Positions 53,312 through 60,447 of a DNA stretch of 64,000 bases are shown here, in pieces (position 1 is the first letter of the stretch; every line of letters starts with the position of its first letter). The stretch spans positions 8,928,001 to 8,992,000 of the forward strand of contig NZ_CP108488.1 in NCBI RefSeq assembly GCF_035987325.1, written 5' to 3'. Below the pieces are notes generated by a model that made no database searches, was not told the DNA's origin, and saw only the letters and a program-made list of their open reading frames with translations. Position numbers and translations under genes: made by a program. The DNA comes from Streptomyces sp. NBC_01244. GTDB taxonomy: Bacteria; Actinomycetota; Actinomycetes; Streptomycetales; Streptomycetaceae.

Positions 53312-54409
53312 CTACCGCGTGCCGGGCAGCCGGACCGTCACGAGGAGACCGCCGGCGGGGCGGGGGACGAGGTCGAGGGTCCCGGCGTGGGCGCGGACGA
53401 TGCTGTGCACGATCGCCAGGCCGAGCCCGACGCCGGCGTGCTCGTCGGTGCGTACGCGGTCCGCCCCGCGCCGGAAGGGTTCGACGAGCGTCGGGACCAG
53501 CTCCGGTGGGAGCGGGGGGCCGGTGTTCTCGACCCGCAGCACGCTCGCGCCGCCCTGCTCCCCGGTGTGGACCGTCACGGTCCCGCCGGTGGGGAGGTTG
53601 TGCACGACGGCGTTCTGGACGAGGTTCGTCACCATCCGCATCAGGAGTTCCGCGGAGCCGTCGGCCCGGGCCGGTCCGCCGGTGACGTCGAGGGTGATCC
53701 GGCGCTGCTCGGCGAGGGGGAGCAGGGTTTCGGCGGCCTCCTCGGCGAGGAGCGAGAGGTCGACGCTCTCGCGCGTGAAGTCCGCGCGGTCGCCGTGGCT
53801 GAGCAGCAGGAGGGCTTCGGTGAGGTCGATCGCCCGCGCATTGACGGCGTACAGGCGTTCGATGAGCTCGTCCCGGTCCCGCGTCGGGTCCTTGCGGGCG
53901 ACGTCGAGGAGCGCCCGCGAGATGGCCAGGGGGGTGCGCAACTCGTGGGAGGCGTTCGCGGCGAACCTCTGCTGCTCGGCCACGTGCGACTCCAGCTGCT
54001 CGAGCATCGAGTCGAACGCGTCGGAGAGTTCACGGAATTCGTCCTGGCGGCCCCGCATGTGGATCCGGTGGGACAGTGACCGGTTCCCGGCCGTCCGCGC
54101 CGCGTCCGTGATGCGGGTGAGCGGTGCGAGCATCCGGCCGGCGAGGATCCACCCTCCCACGAGGCCGAGCACCAGCAGGAACACCAGTACCGCGGCCGCC
54201 CTCGGAGCGAACACGCGCAGGAGGTTGGACCGGATGGGAAAGACGCCATGGGTGGGCGCGTCCGCGGAGACGATGAGCGCCCGATCGGGGACGTACCGCA
54301 GGAGGAACAGCCACACCGCCGCGAGCAGCAGGACGCCGGCGACCATGAGGAATCCGGCGTAGCTGAGGGTGAGTTTGGAGCGAACGCTCAACCCGGGCGC
54401 CCTATCCAC
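53312..54409 (-). CDS. Sensor histidine kinase
   Basis: A 365-residue membrane kinase. Two TM helices (about 14-38 and 72-92) enclose a short ~33-residue external loop. A HAMP-like region follows, then the H box ANASHELRTPLA with His155, an N box (MVTNLVQNAVVHN) and the G box (HAGVGLGLAIVHSIV). The tiny extracellular loop suggests sensing within the membrane or through a partner. The GTG start overlaps the end of the response regulator gene by eight bases, so the two are an operon pair. Confidence 0.93.
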   Translation of the reverse strand: MDRAPGLSVRSKLTLSYAGFLMVAGVLLLAAVWLFLLRYVPDRALIVSADAPTHGVFPIRSNLLRVFAPRAAAVLVFLLVLGLVGGWILAGRMLAPLTRITDAARTAGNRSLSHRIHMRGRQDEFRELSDAFDSMLEQLESHVAEQQRFAANASHELRTPLAISRALLDVARKDPTRDRDELIERLYAVNARAIDLTEALLLLSHGDRADFTRESVDLSLLAEEAAETLLPLAEQRRITLDVTGGPARADGSAELLMRMVTNLVQNAVVHNLPTGGTVTVHTGEQGGASVLRVENTGPPLPPELVPTLVEPFRRGADRVRTDEHAGVGLGLAIVHSIVRAHAGTLDLVPRPAGGLLVTVRLPGTR

Positions 54410-55097
54410 GGTCCGCTCCCTCGTGCACGGTCTCCGGCTGGGTGTCGATGCGGTAGCCGACGCCGGGCACCGTGGCGATGATCCACGGTTCGCCGAGCCG
54501 TTTGCGCAGGGCGGAGACGGTGATGCGCACGGCGTTGGTGAGGGGGTCCGCGTTCTCGTCCCAGGCCCGCTCCAGCAGCTCCTCGGCGCTGACGACGCCG
54601 CCCTCGGCGGCGACGAGGACGTCCAGTACCGCGAACTGCTTGCGGGTGAGCGCGACGTAGCGGGCGTCGCGGAAGACCTCCCGGCGGAAGGGGTCGAGCC
54701 GCAGGCCCGCGATCTCGCGGACCGGGGGCCGGGCGTACGCGCGCCTGCGGTCGAGCGCGCGCAGCCGCAGGACGAGCTCGCGCAGCTCGAACGGCTTGGT
54801 GAGGTAGTCGTCGGCGCCGAGTCCGAAGCCGGAAGCCTTGTCGTCGATCCGGTCGGCGGCGGTGAGCATGAGGATCGGGATGCCGCTGCCGGAGGCGACG
54901 ATGCGGCGGGCGACCTCGTCGCCGGAAGGGCCGGGGATGTCGCGGTCGAGGATCGCGAGGTCGTAGGAGTTCACGGCGAGCAGTTCCAGGGCGGAGTCGC
55001 CGTCGCCGGCGATGTCGGCGGCGATCGCCTCCAGCCGCAGGCCGTCGCGGACGGCCTCGGCCAGGTAGGGCTCGTCCTCGACGATCAGTACGCGCAT
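54402..55097 (-). CDS. OmpR/PhoB-family response regulator
   Basis: A 231-residue regulator. The receiver domain starts MRVLIVEDEPYLAE with phosphoacceptor Asp51 in LAILDRDIPG and the conserved Lys in DDYLTKPFEL. The C-terminal winged helix (about 130-220) includes RKQFAVLDVLVAAEGGVVS and VRITVSALRKRLG. It overlaps the histidine kinase gene and follows the VanZ-like gene by 63 bases on the same strand. Direct repeats upstream of vanZ could be its binding site. Confidence 0.94.
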   Translation of the reverse strand: MRVLIVEDEPYLAEAVRDGLRLEAIAADIAGDGDSALELLAVNSYDLAILDRDIPGPSGDEVARRIVASGSGIPILMLTAADRIDDKASGFGLGADDYLTKPFELRELVLRLRALDRRRAYARPPVREIAGLRLDPFRREVFRDARYVALTRKQFAVLDVLVAAEGGVVSAEELLERAWDENADPLTNAVRITVSALRKRLGEPWIIATVPGVGYRIDTQPETVHEGADRG

Positions 55098-55160
55098 GCC
55101 CGAAGCCTAAACACCAGGACATATCGCCGTCGTATGCACGGTGCGCATCGGGTACGCGCG

Positions 55161-55868
55161 TCAGCCGGCCGGAGTCAGGACCGGCTGAGGCCGCTCCGAC
55201 GGCGCCGGCGTCGTGGTGCGCCACCATCGGCGCGACGCCAGCGCGGCCAGGACGGCTCCGGTGGCGTTGACCAGGACGTCGTCCACGGAGGAGACCCGGT
55301 CCAGCCGCAGGACGTACTGCGCGGTCTCGACCAGGACCGAGCAGCCGGCCCCGAGGGCCAGGATCCGCGGGGCGGAGGCCAGCGCGGCCCACCGCATCGG
55401 GGCGAAGAACCCCAGCGAGGCGAAGACCAGCAGGTTGCCGCCGATCCCGAGCGGCCCCATCGTGACCAGGTCCCGCAGGGGTACGAGGCTGAACCGGCCG
55501 GGGACGATCCCGGCCCCGGAGCCCGGCATCATCGTCATCCACACGAACGGCAGCGTCCCGAGCACCATGCCGACCTCGGCCAGCGAGATCCGCCACGCCG
55601 ATGCGACGCCGGCGGCGCGCCGACGGCGCGCCAGGGCCCACACCAGCAGCAGGGCCGGCGGCACGGCGACGAGGGTCATGAGCACCACGCCGTTGAACGT
55701 GTCGAAGCACCCGTGCCATTGCCCGGCCATGCACCGCGGAGCGGCCATCAGGAGCGGTCCCCGCACGAGGTACATGACGCTCGCCACGCCGAGGGCCGCC
55801 ACGCCGAGGAGTACGAGCCTGCGCGTGCGGCGGTGGGGCGGTGGCGACGGGGATGCGTTGTGGTTCAT
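55161..55868 (-). CDS. VanZ-family membrane protein
   Basis: A 235-residue protein with five to six TM helices. The VanZ signature is in NLLVFASLGFFAPM and VLVETAQYVLRLDRVSSVDDVLVNATGAVL. VanZ gives low-level teicoplanin resistance in enterococci; homologues elsewhere are envelope proteins of unclear role. Two conserved cysteines (Cys46, Cys54) lie in the first external loop. It is the promoter-proximal gene of a probable vanZ - response regulator - kinase operon. Confidence 0.88.
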   Translation of the reverse strand: MNHNASPSPPPHRRTRRLVLLGVAALGVASVMYLVRGPLLMAAPRCMAGQWHGCFDTFNGVVLMTLVAVPPALLLVWALARRRRAAGVASAWRISLAEVGMVLGTLPFVWMTMMPGSGAGIVPGRFSLVPLRDLVTMGPLGIGGNLLVFASLGFFAPMRWAALASAPRILALGAGCSVLVETAQYVLRLDRVSSVDDVLVNATGAVLAALASRRWWRTTTPAPSERPQPVLTPAG

Positions 55869-55914
55869 GGTCCCAGGGGAGCCGGTGGGCGGTTGCGACG
55901 GCGTATGCGATTTT

Positions 55915-55949
55915 CGATACGTCCGCGATACGTGCGATACAGGCGATGC
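55915..55949. promoter_or_regulatory. CGATAC direct repeats upstream of the VanZ operon
   Basis: CGATAC occurs at 55915-55920, 55926-55931 and 55935-55940, with a degenerate CGATGC at 55944-55949, spaced 9-11 bases. OmpR-family regulators bind tandem direct repeats of about this period. The repeats lie 47 bases before the VanZ start and also just downstream of the methyltransferase stop on the same strand. Confidence 0.45.
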
Positions 55950-55963
55950 GCGCGATCCCGGCA

Positions 55964-56707
55964 TCAGCGCACCACGGCCGACTGCGGTACCTCGACGACG
56001 AAGAACAGGAAACAGGGCGTGCTCGAAAGGTCGTGGAAGCCCTCGGGGAACAGCTCACGGGCAGTCGGGTCCGGCTGCGGTTCGCTGATGGCGGTAAGCC
56101 GGAATCCGGCGGTGGTGAAGGCCTCGGTCATCGCGTGCAGGGGCTTGCGCCAGAACCGCATCGGAACGGACGCTCCGTCGAACGTCCAGTCGAAGGCGTA
56201 GCTGCTGGTCGTGAAGTAATCGGGCCGGGGGTCCTGGATCGTGTAGGCCACGAAGGGGTGGTCCACGGACGCGATCAGCCGGCCGCCGGGCCCGAGGACG
56301 CGCCGCAACTCGGCCAGCGTCGGCCCCCAGTCCTCCAGGTAGTGCAGCACCAACGACGCGACCACGCCGTCGAACGCACCGTCGGAGAACGGCAGGCGGT
56401 CACGCAAGTCGACCAAGTGGAGGGCCGCGTCGTCACCGAGCCGCCGTCTTGCCAGCGCCAGCATCGCGGCGCTGGAGTCGACTCCGGTGACGACCGCACC
56501 GCGATCCCGCAGGGCAGCGGTCAGGGGGCCGGAGCCGCACCCCGCGTCCAGGATCCGTCGGCCGGCCACGTCTCCGGCGAGGGCCAGCATCGCGGGCCGC
56601 TCGTAGAAGGCGTTCACGAGGCTGCCCTCGTTCTCCGCCGCGTACCCCTCGGCGAAGCTGTCGTAATGATTCGCCCGATCCCGATCCCGATCCCGGTTAC
56701 GTTCCAT
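55964..56707 (-). CDS. Class I SAM-dependent methyltransferase
   Basis: A 247-residue methyltransferase. Motif I is ILDAGCGSGPLTAALRDRG at about 52-70, motif II TGVDSSAAML, and the post-motif region GVVASLVLHYLEDW. The fold is a normal Methyltransf_11 type, with a C-terminal ~90-residue cap likely to bind substrate. The first residues are an Arg/Asp-Asn repeat (NRDRDRDRAN) from a CGGGAT repeat at the start. Substrate unknown. Confidence 0.9.
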   Translation of the reverse strand: MERNRDRDRDRANHYDSFAEGYAAENEGSLVNAFYERPAMLALAGDVAGRRILDAGCGSGPLTAALRDRGAVVTGVDSSAAMLALARRRLGDDAALHLVDLRDRLPFSDGAFDGVVASLVLHYLEDWGPTLAELRRVLGPGGRLIASVDHPFVAYTIQDPRPDYFTTSSYAFDWTFDGASVPMRFWRKPLHAMTEAFTTAGFRLTAISEPQPDPTARELFPEGFHDLSSTPCFLFFVVEVPQSAVVR

Positions 56708-56746
56708 CGCCGCAGCCTAGTAGTCACATGATCATTCAGGCAGTGC

Positions 56747-57679
56747 TCAGGGAGCCGTCGGCTCGGGCATCCACCCGCTCCACGCCGCAATGGCCTCGCG
56801 GGCCGCGAGCCAGTCGGCGGGAACGGCGCCGGTGCCGGTGCGGGCCGCGACGACCCCGCCAGCGATCGCGCACGTGGTGTCGCGGTCGCCCCAGCCGCCG
56901 ACGGTCTGCCACAAGGCCTCAGGCAGGTCGTCCGGATGCCCCGCGGCGGACCACAGGGCGAACGGCACGGTGTCCGGCGCCGAGATCCGCCACCCCGAGC
57001 CCAGTACGGACGCGGCACGGTGCACCGGCGTACCCGCGGGGAGGCTCGCGGCCACGCGGAGTCCGGACCCGACATCGCTCCCCGGGACGTACCCGGCGAC
57101 CTCCCAGAGGAACTCGGCGCGGAGCGGGGCGTCCCGGCCCGCGCCCGCCGCCGCCAGCGCGGCGGCCACCGCCACGGCGACGGCGCCTGCGGCCGCCTCG
57201 GGGTGGGCGTGCGTGGCCCGCGCGGACAGCCGGGCCTGCGCGGCGGCCTCCTTCGGATCGCCCCGGAACCAGGCGCCGAGCGGCGCGACCCGCATCGCGG
57301 CGCCGTTGCCGTAGGAACCCTGCCCGCCGAACTGCTCGGCGGTGACAGCCCGCCAGTGCTGGCCCGAGCCGATCCGCCCCAGCACCTCGTGCATGGACGC
57401 CCCGTACTTGCGCCCCGAGTCCCGCGCGTACTCGGCGGCGAACTCACGGGCCAGAACGCCCGGCAGGACCTCTCCGTGGGCCGCCAGGTGGGCGAAGAGC
57501 ACGAACGCCATGGCGGAGTCGTCCGTCCACCGCCACGGAGTGGGCCTGAGCCTGCGCGCCGCCCACTGCTCCTCGACGTTCTCGCCGGAGAGCGTGAACC
57601 AGCTGTCGCCGAAGGCATCGCCCATCACCAGCCCGTCCAGGGAGGCGCAGGCGGATCGGGCGTGAGGCGGGCTGCTCAT
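56747..57679 (-). CDS. ADP-ribosylglycohydrolase (DraG/ARH type)
   Basis: A 310-residue enzyme. The metal-binding motifs are at the start (DGLVMGDAFGDSW), in RWTDDSAMAFVLF and in GGWGDRDTTCAIAGG, which carry the Asp/Thr ligands of the two-Mg centre. It would hydrolyse ADP-ribose from proteins or small acceptors. No ADP-ribosyltransferase gene is adjacent, so the target is unknown. ATG 57679. Confidence 0.9.
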   Translation of the reverse strand: MSSPPHARSACASLDGLVMGDAFGDSWFTLSGENVEEQWAARRLRPTPWRWTDDSAMAFVLFAHLAAHGEVLPGVLAREFAAEYARDSGRKYGASMHEVLGRIGSGQHWRAVTAEQFGGQGSYGNGAAMRVAPLGAWFRGDPKEAAAQARLSARATHAHPEAAAGAVAVAVAAALAAAGAGRDAPLRAEFLWEVAGYVPGSDVGSGLRVAASLPAGTPVHRAASVLGSGWRISAPDTVPFALWSAAGHPDDLPEALWQTVGGWGDRDTTCAIAGGVVAARTGTGAVPADWLAAREAIAAWSGWMPEPTAP

Positions 57680-57807
57680 CGGGGGTCCTTCGGACGGCGG
57701 ACTGGTCGAGCCATCCTCTCCGTACGCGGATGCCGCGCGCGAGACAATTTGGGCCCGTCCGTTGGGGGCCCGTCGACTCGGTGCCCGTCGACTCGGTGTC
57801 CGTCCGC

Positions 57808-58227
57808 TCAGGGCGCGTCCGCGACGACCCCCGTGTTCTGGCAGGCGGTCAGCAGCCAGCGGCCGTCGGGCTGCTTCGCGATCACGTACAGCGGAGCGCC
57901 CTCGCTCTCCTCGCCAGGGGACAGGTAGCGCTGGCGGACCTTGACGGCCGCCACGTCGGGGCGGATGAAGAGCACGTGGACCACCTCGTAGGTGACCTGG
58001 CCGTCCCAGCTCGCCGCGGGCAGGACCTTGCGGGTGAACTCCGAGATCGCGTCGAGACCGACGAGGACCTTGCCGTGGGCCGTCGTCCAGATCGCGTCCG
58101 GGTGGAAGAGGCCGAGGAACTCCTCGGGGTCCTTGGTCCGCTGGGAGTGCTCGACGGTGGCGACGAGCCGGCCGATCGCTTCGATGTCCGCCGCGCGGGA
58201 CGGGGATGGTGTGGTCATGAGGATCAT
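57808..58227 (-). CDS. SgcJ/EcaC family SnoaL-like protein
   Basis: A 139-residue cone-fold (SnoaL-like/DUF4440) protein with a typical RTKDPEEFLGLFHPDAIWTTAHG opening and a C-terminal DGRWLLTACQNTGV. SgcJ/EcaC members occur in enediyne and other biosynthetic clusters and as free-standing proteins; activity is not settled. I chose the ATG at 58227 because GAGG lies seven bases upstream; other nearby starts lack a ribosome site. Confidence 0.85.
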   Translation of the reverse strand: MILMTTPSPSRAADIEAIGRLVATVEHSQRTKDPEEFLGLFHPDAIWTTAHGKVLVGLDAISEFTRKVLPAASWDGQVTYEVVHVLFIRPDVAAVKVRQRYLSPGEESEGAPLYVIAKQPDGRWLLTACQNTGVVADAP

Positions 58228-58299
58228 GGTCACACCTCAAGTGCGCTTGAGGTCAAGCCCGTTGCGGTACGAGCTGCCGGGGCCGGACGGCCGGACCGC

Positions 58300-58707
58300 C
58301 TACGGGACGGTGACCGGAGAGACCGCGACGCAGCCGCCGGCCGTGGCCGCTTCGCCCGTGGCCTCCTTGATGACCTTGCCCTTGTAGATGACCTTGCAGG
58401 TGAGGTCGGCGGTGTTGTCGGCCGAGCTGGGGGCGACGGCCGCGGGCATGATCCCGCGCAGGGTGACGGTCTTCGTCCACGTGGCGGCCGGCTGCTCGGC
58501 GGTGGCGAGGTTCGGCGCGGCGGCCGTGCCCCCTCCGTCGTGGAAGGAGATCGAGTCGACGGTCTTGCCGGTGACCTCGTAGGTGACCTCGTAGGTCTCG
58601 TTCACGGCCTTGTCGACGGCCTCGTCGACCGTCCCGCAGCCGGCGGTGGCCAGCGCCAAGGCGGCCAAGGCGAGGACGGAGCGGGTGGTGGATGATGATT
58701 TGCGCAT
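58300..58707 (-). CDS. MmpS-like lipoprotein
   Basis: A 135-residue exported lipoprotein with lipobox LATAGC (Cys24). The mature part has the MmpS-like layout: YEVTGKTVDSISFHD, the TWTKTVTLRG strand and TCKVIYKGKVIKEATGEAATAGGC. Mycobacterial MmpS proteins pair with MmpL transporters in lipid or siderophore export, and an MMPL gene lies 1.7 kb away. The transcript may be leaderless. The assignment is by pattern and neighbourhood. Confidence 0.75.
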   Translation of the reverse strand: MRKSSSTTRSVLALAALALATAGCGTVDEAVDKAVNETYEVTYEVTGKTVDSISFHDGGGTAAAPNLATAEQPAATWTKTVTLRGIMPAAVAPSSADNTADLTCKVIYKGKVIKEATGEAATAGGCVAVSPVTVP

Positions 58708-58713
58708 GACGGG

Positions 58714-58743
58714 AGAGTAAATTTAAAGATTCCGTAAAGTCAA
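58714..58743 (-). promoter_or_regulatory. Promoter of the MmpS-like gene, placed for leaderless mRNA
   Basis: On the minus strand, TTGACT (58743-58738) is followed after 18 bases by TACTCT (58719-58714). The -10 hexamer occupies -12 to -7 before the ATG at 58707, and no Shine-Dalgarno exists. The surrounding segment is AT-rich. Confidence 0.55.
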
Positions 58744-58825
58744 CTTTGGGTAAGTGTGACCAAAGAGGATGGGGGATTTGGGGAGTGGTCGAGCGTTTGC
58801 GGACAGGAAAGCGGGGAGGGTGGAG

Positions 58826-59572
58826 CTACGCTGCCTCGCAGTCCTTCCCGTCGGTGTCCGATGCGGCGGACTTCGCGAGGGAGGCGTCCAGGCTGAGGCC
58901 CGCGCCGGTGGTCCGGGCTCCGGTGAGGCTGACGCCTTCGGGCAGGTCGCCGACATCCACGGTCCGGGGCGCGAGCCGCTCGGCCAGGCCGGCCGCGCCC
59001 GGCAGTCCGCTGACGGTGGCTATCGGCAGTTCGCGGCCCAGCACGGTGACCGTCGTCGGGGTGATCGTGAGGCCGGCCGCCGTGGCGCTGGTGCTCGCGT
59101 GCACGGTGACGGGGAGACCGAGGCCGCCCACGGTCCCGGTGAGGGTGAGCCCCTTCGCGTCGCCGCCGACCGTCAGGCCGTCGGCGCCCGCGGCGGCTTC
59201 CTCCGAGTCGGCCAGGCGCTTCTGCAGGGCTTCGTAGGGGATGGTGGCCGTTGCCTGCCCGCCGCTGATGCCGCCGTCGCGCGTGACGTCGTACAGGTCG
59301 GCCTTGATGTCCATGTCCATGTCCGTGTCGGCGCGGCGTACGCCCTCGGCCGCCAGGTGTACGGAATCCACCTGGCCGGTCAGCGCGCGGAGTCCGGCGA
59401 AGGCGCCGGAGAGTTCCGCGGTGACGGGCCCGCGGGCCTGGAGGCGGCAGCCGGCCGCCCGCGCGATGCGGTCCTGGGCGGAGTGTTCGACCGCGACGTC
59501 GGCCGCGAAGACGCCGACCAGCGCGATGGCCGTCCCGGCGGCGATGAGGACGGGGGTGCGTCGGAGCTTCAT
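58826..59572 (-). CDS. DUF2993 (LmeA-like) lipid-binding protein
   Basis: A 248-residue protein with an N-terminal signal/anchor helix (about 8-24) and a DUF2993 domain rich in beta strands (DIKADLYDVTRDG, ATATIPYEALQKRLAD, GLTLTGTVGGLGLPVTV). In mycobacteria the relative LmeA binds phospholipid and supports lipoglycan assembly. The ATG overlaps the tetR stop (ATGA), so it is co-translated with that regulator. Likely periplasmic. Confidence 0.85.
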   Translation of the reverse strand: MKLRRTPVLIAAGTAIALVGVFAADVAVEHSAQDRIARAAGCRLQARGPVTAELSGAFAGLRALTGQVDSVHLAAEGVRRADTDMDMDIKADLYDVTRDGGISGGQATATIPYEALQKRLADSEEAAAGADGLTVGGDAKGLTLTGTVGGLGLPVTVHASTSATAAGLTITPTTVTVLGRELPIATVSGLPGAAGLAERLAPRTVDVGDLPEGVSLTGARTTGAGLSLDASLAKSAASDTDGKDCEAA

Positions 59573-60333
59573 GGTGCGGCGGATCCGATCTGCTTCAGCA
59601 TTCCGAAGGCCTCCAACAGGAGGACGGGGGGCGGGGTGTCGGTGAAGGTGCCGTTCGCGCGGCGCCGGCGCTGGGTGCGCAGGACGGCGCGGACGGCGGA
59701 CAGGGCGGCGCCCGCGATCACCCCGGCACGCAGGTCGGCCTCGGGGGTGTCGGCGGGGAGCCGGTCCAGCACGATGAGTGTGAGCCGGTTCTCGAATTCG
59801 GCGAAGAGCTGGACGAGTTGGGCGGCCACCACGCGCTCGTCGCCCGCGATCGCCACGGAGTGGGTCAGGGCGGTGAGGCTGGACGCCGCGAACGGGGCGA
59901 CCGCGGAGATCAGCGCGTTGCAGACCGCGTCGAGCGGGTCCTCGTGCGGCGGGCGCCGGGCCAGTTCGGCCTCGACGTACGCGAACAGGTCGACGCTGTC
60001 GGGCAGGAGCAGCGCTTCCTTGCTGTCGAAGTAGCGGAAGAAGGTCCGCTCGGAGACGTTCGCGCAGGCGGCGATGTCCGCGACCGTGGTGCCCGCGAAG
60101 CCGTGCTCGGCGAACAGGGCGGCGGCGCCCTCGCGCAGCAGCTTGCGGGTCCGCTCCTTCTTCCGCTCGCGCAGGCCGGACTCCGCATCCGCATCCGGCT
60201 CCGCGGCCTTCGCCGACGCCGACCGCGACCCCGACCGCGACCCCGACCCCGACCCCGGCCCCGACGCCGGTTCGGATTCGGGCATGGGCATGGGCGCGGA
60301 GGCCGAGGCGGGCGCGGCCGGATCTTGGGTCAC
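59569..60333 (-). CDS. TetR-family regulator of the MMPL locus
   Basis: A 254-residue TetR regulator. The first ~50 residues are low complexity (Ser/Gly/Arg and Ala/Pro/Glu). The HTH is TVADIAACANVSERTFFRYFDSKEALL at about 83-110, with a helical ligand domain after it. It is divergent from the mmpL-type gene across a region with several TGTCA palindromes, and it is coupled by ATGA to the DUF2993 gene. It probably represses both sides. Confidence 0.92.
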   Translation of the reverse strand: MTQDPAAPASASAPMPMPESEPASGPGSGSGSRSGSRSASAKAAEPDADAESGLRERKKERTRKLLREGAAALFAEHGFAGTTVADIAACANVSERTFFRYFDSKEALLLPDSVDLFAYVEAELARRPPHEDPLDAVCNALISAVAPFAASSLTALTHSVAIAGDERVVAAQLVQLFAEFENRLTLIVLDRLPADTPEADLRAGVIAGAALSAVRAVLRTQRRRRANGTFTDTPPPVLLLEAFGMLKQIGSAAP

Positions 60334-60361
60334 CGTCGAAGCCTAGCAATGCCGTCACCCC

Positions 60362-60432
60362 TGTCAATTGTCATGAGTGACAATTGTCAGCCCTGACATT
60401 TTCTGCCAAGGTGCTTCGTGTCAGCCCTGACA
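60362..60432. promoter_or_regulatory. Operator cluster between tetR and mmpL (TGTCA palindromes)
   Basis: Two similar 12-bp dyads lie at 60362-60373 (TGTCAATTGTCA) and 60378-60389 (TGACAATTGTCA). A perfect dyad TGTCAG-CC-CTGACA lies at 60385-60398 and is repeated exactly at 60419-60432. They are AT-richer than their surroundings and fill the space between the divergent starts, so they are the expected TetR operators. Confidence 0.75.
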
Positions 60433-60447
60433 CTTCCTGGAGGCGTC

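Noticed and set aside
60418..60447. Upstream GTG as start of the MMPL transporter
   Set aside because: It lies within a palindromic operator and lacks a ribosome site, whereas the GTG at 60448 has GGAGG at good spacing.
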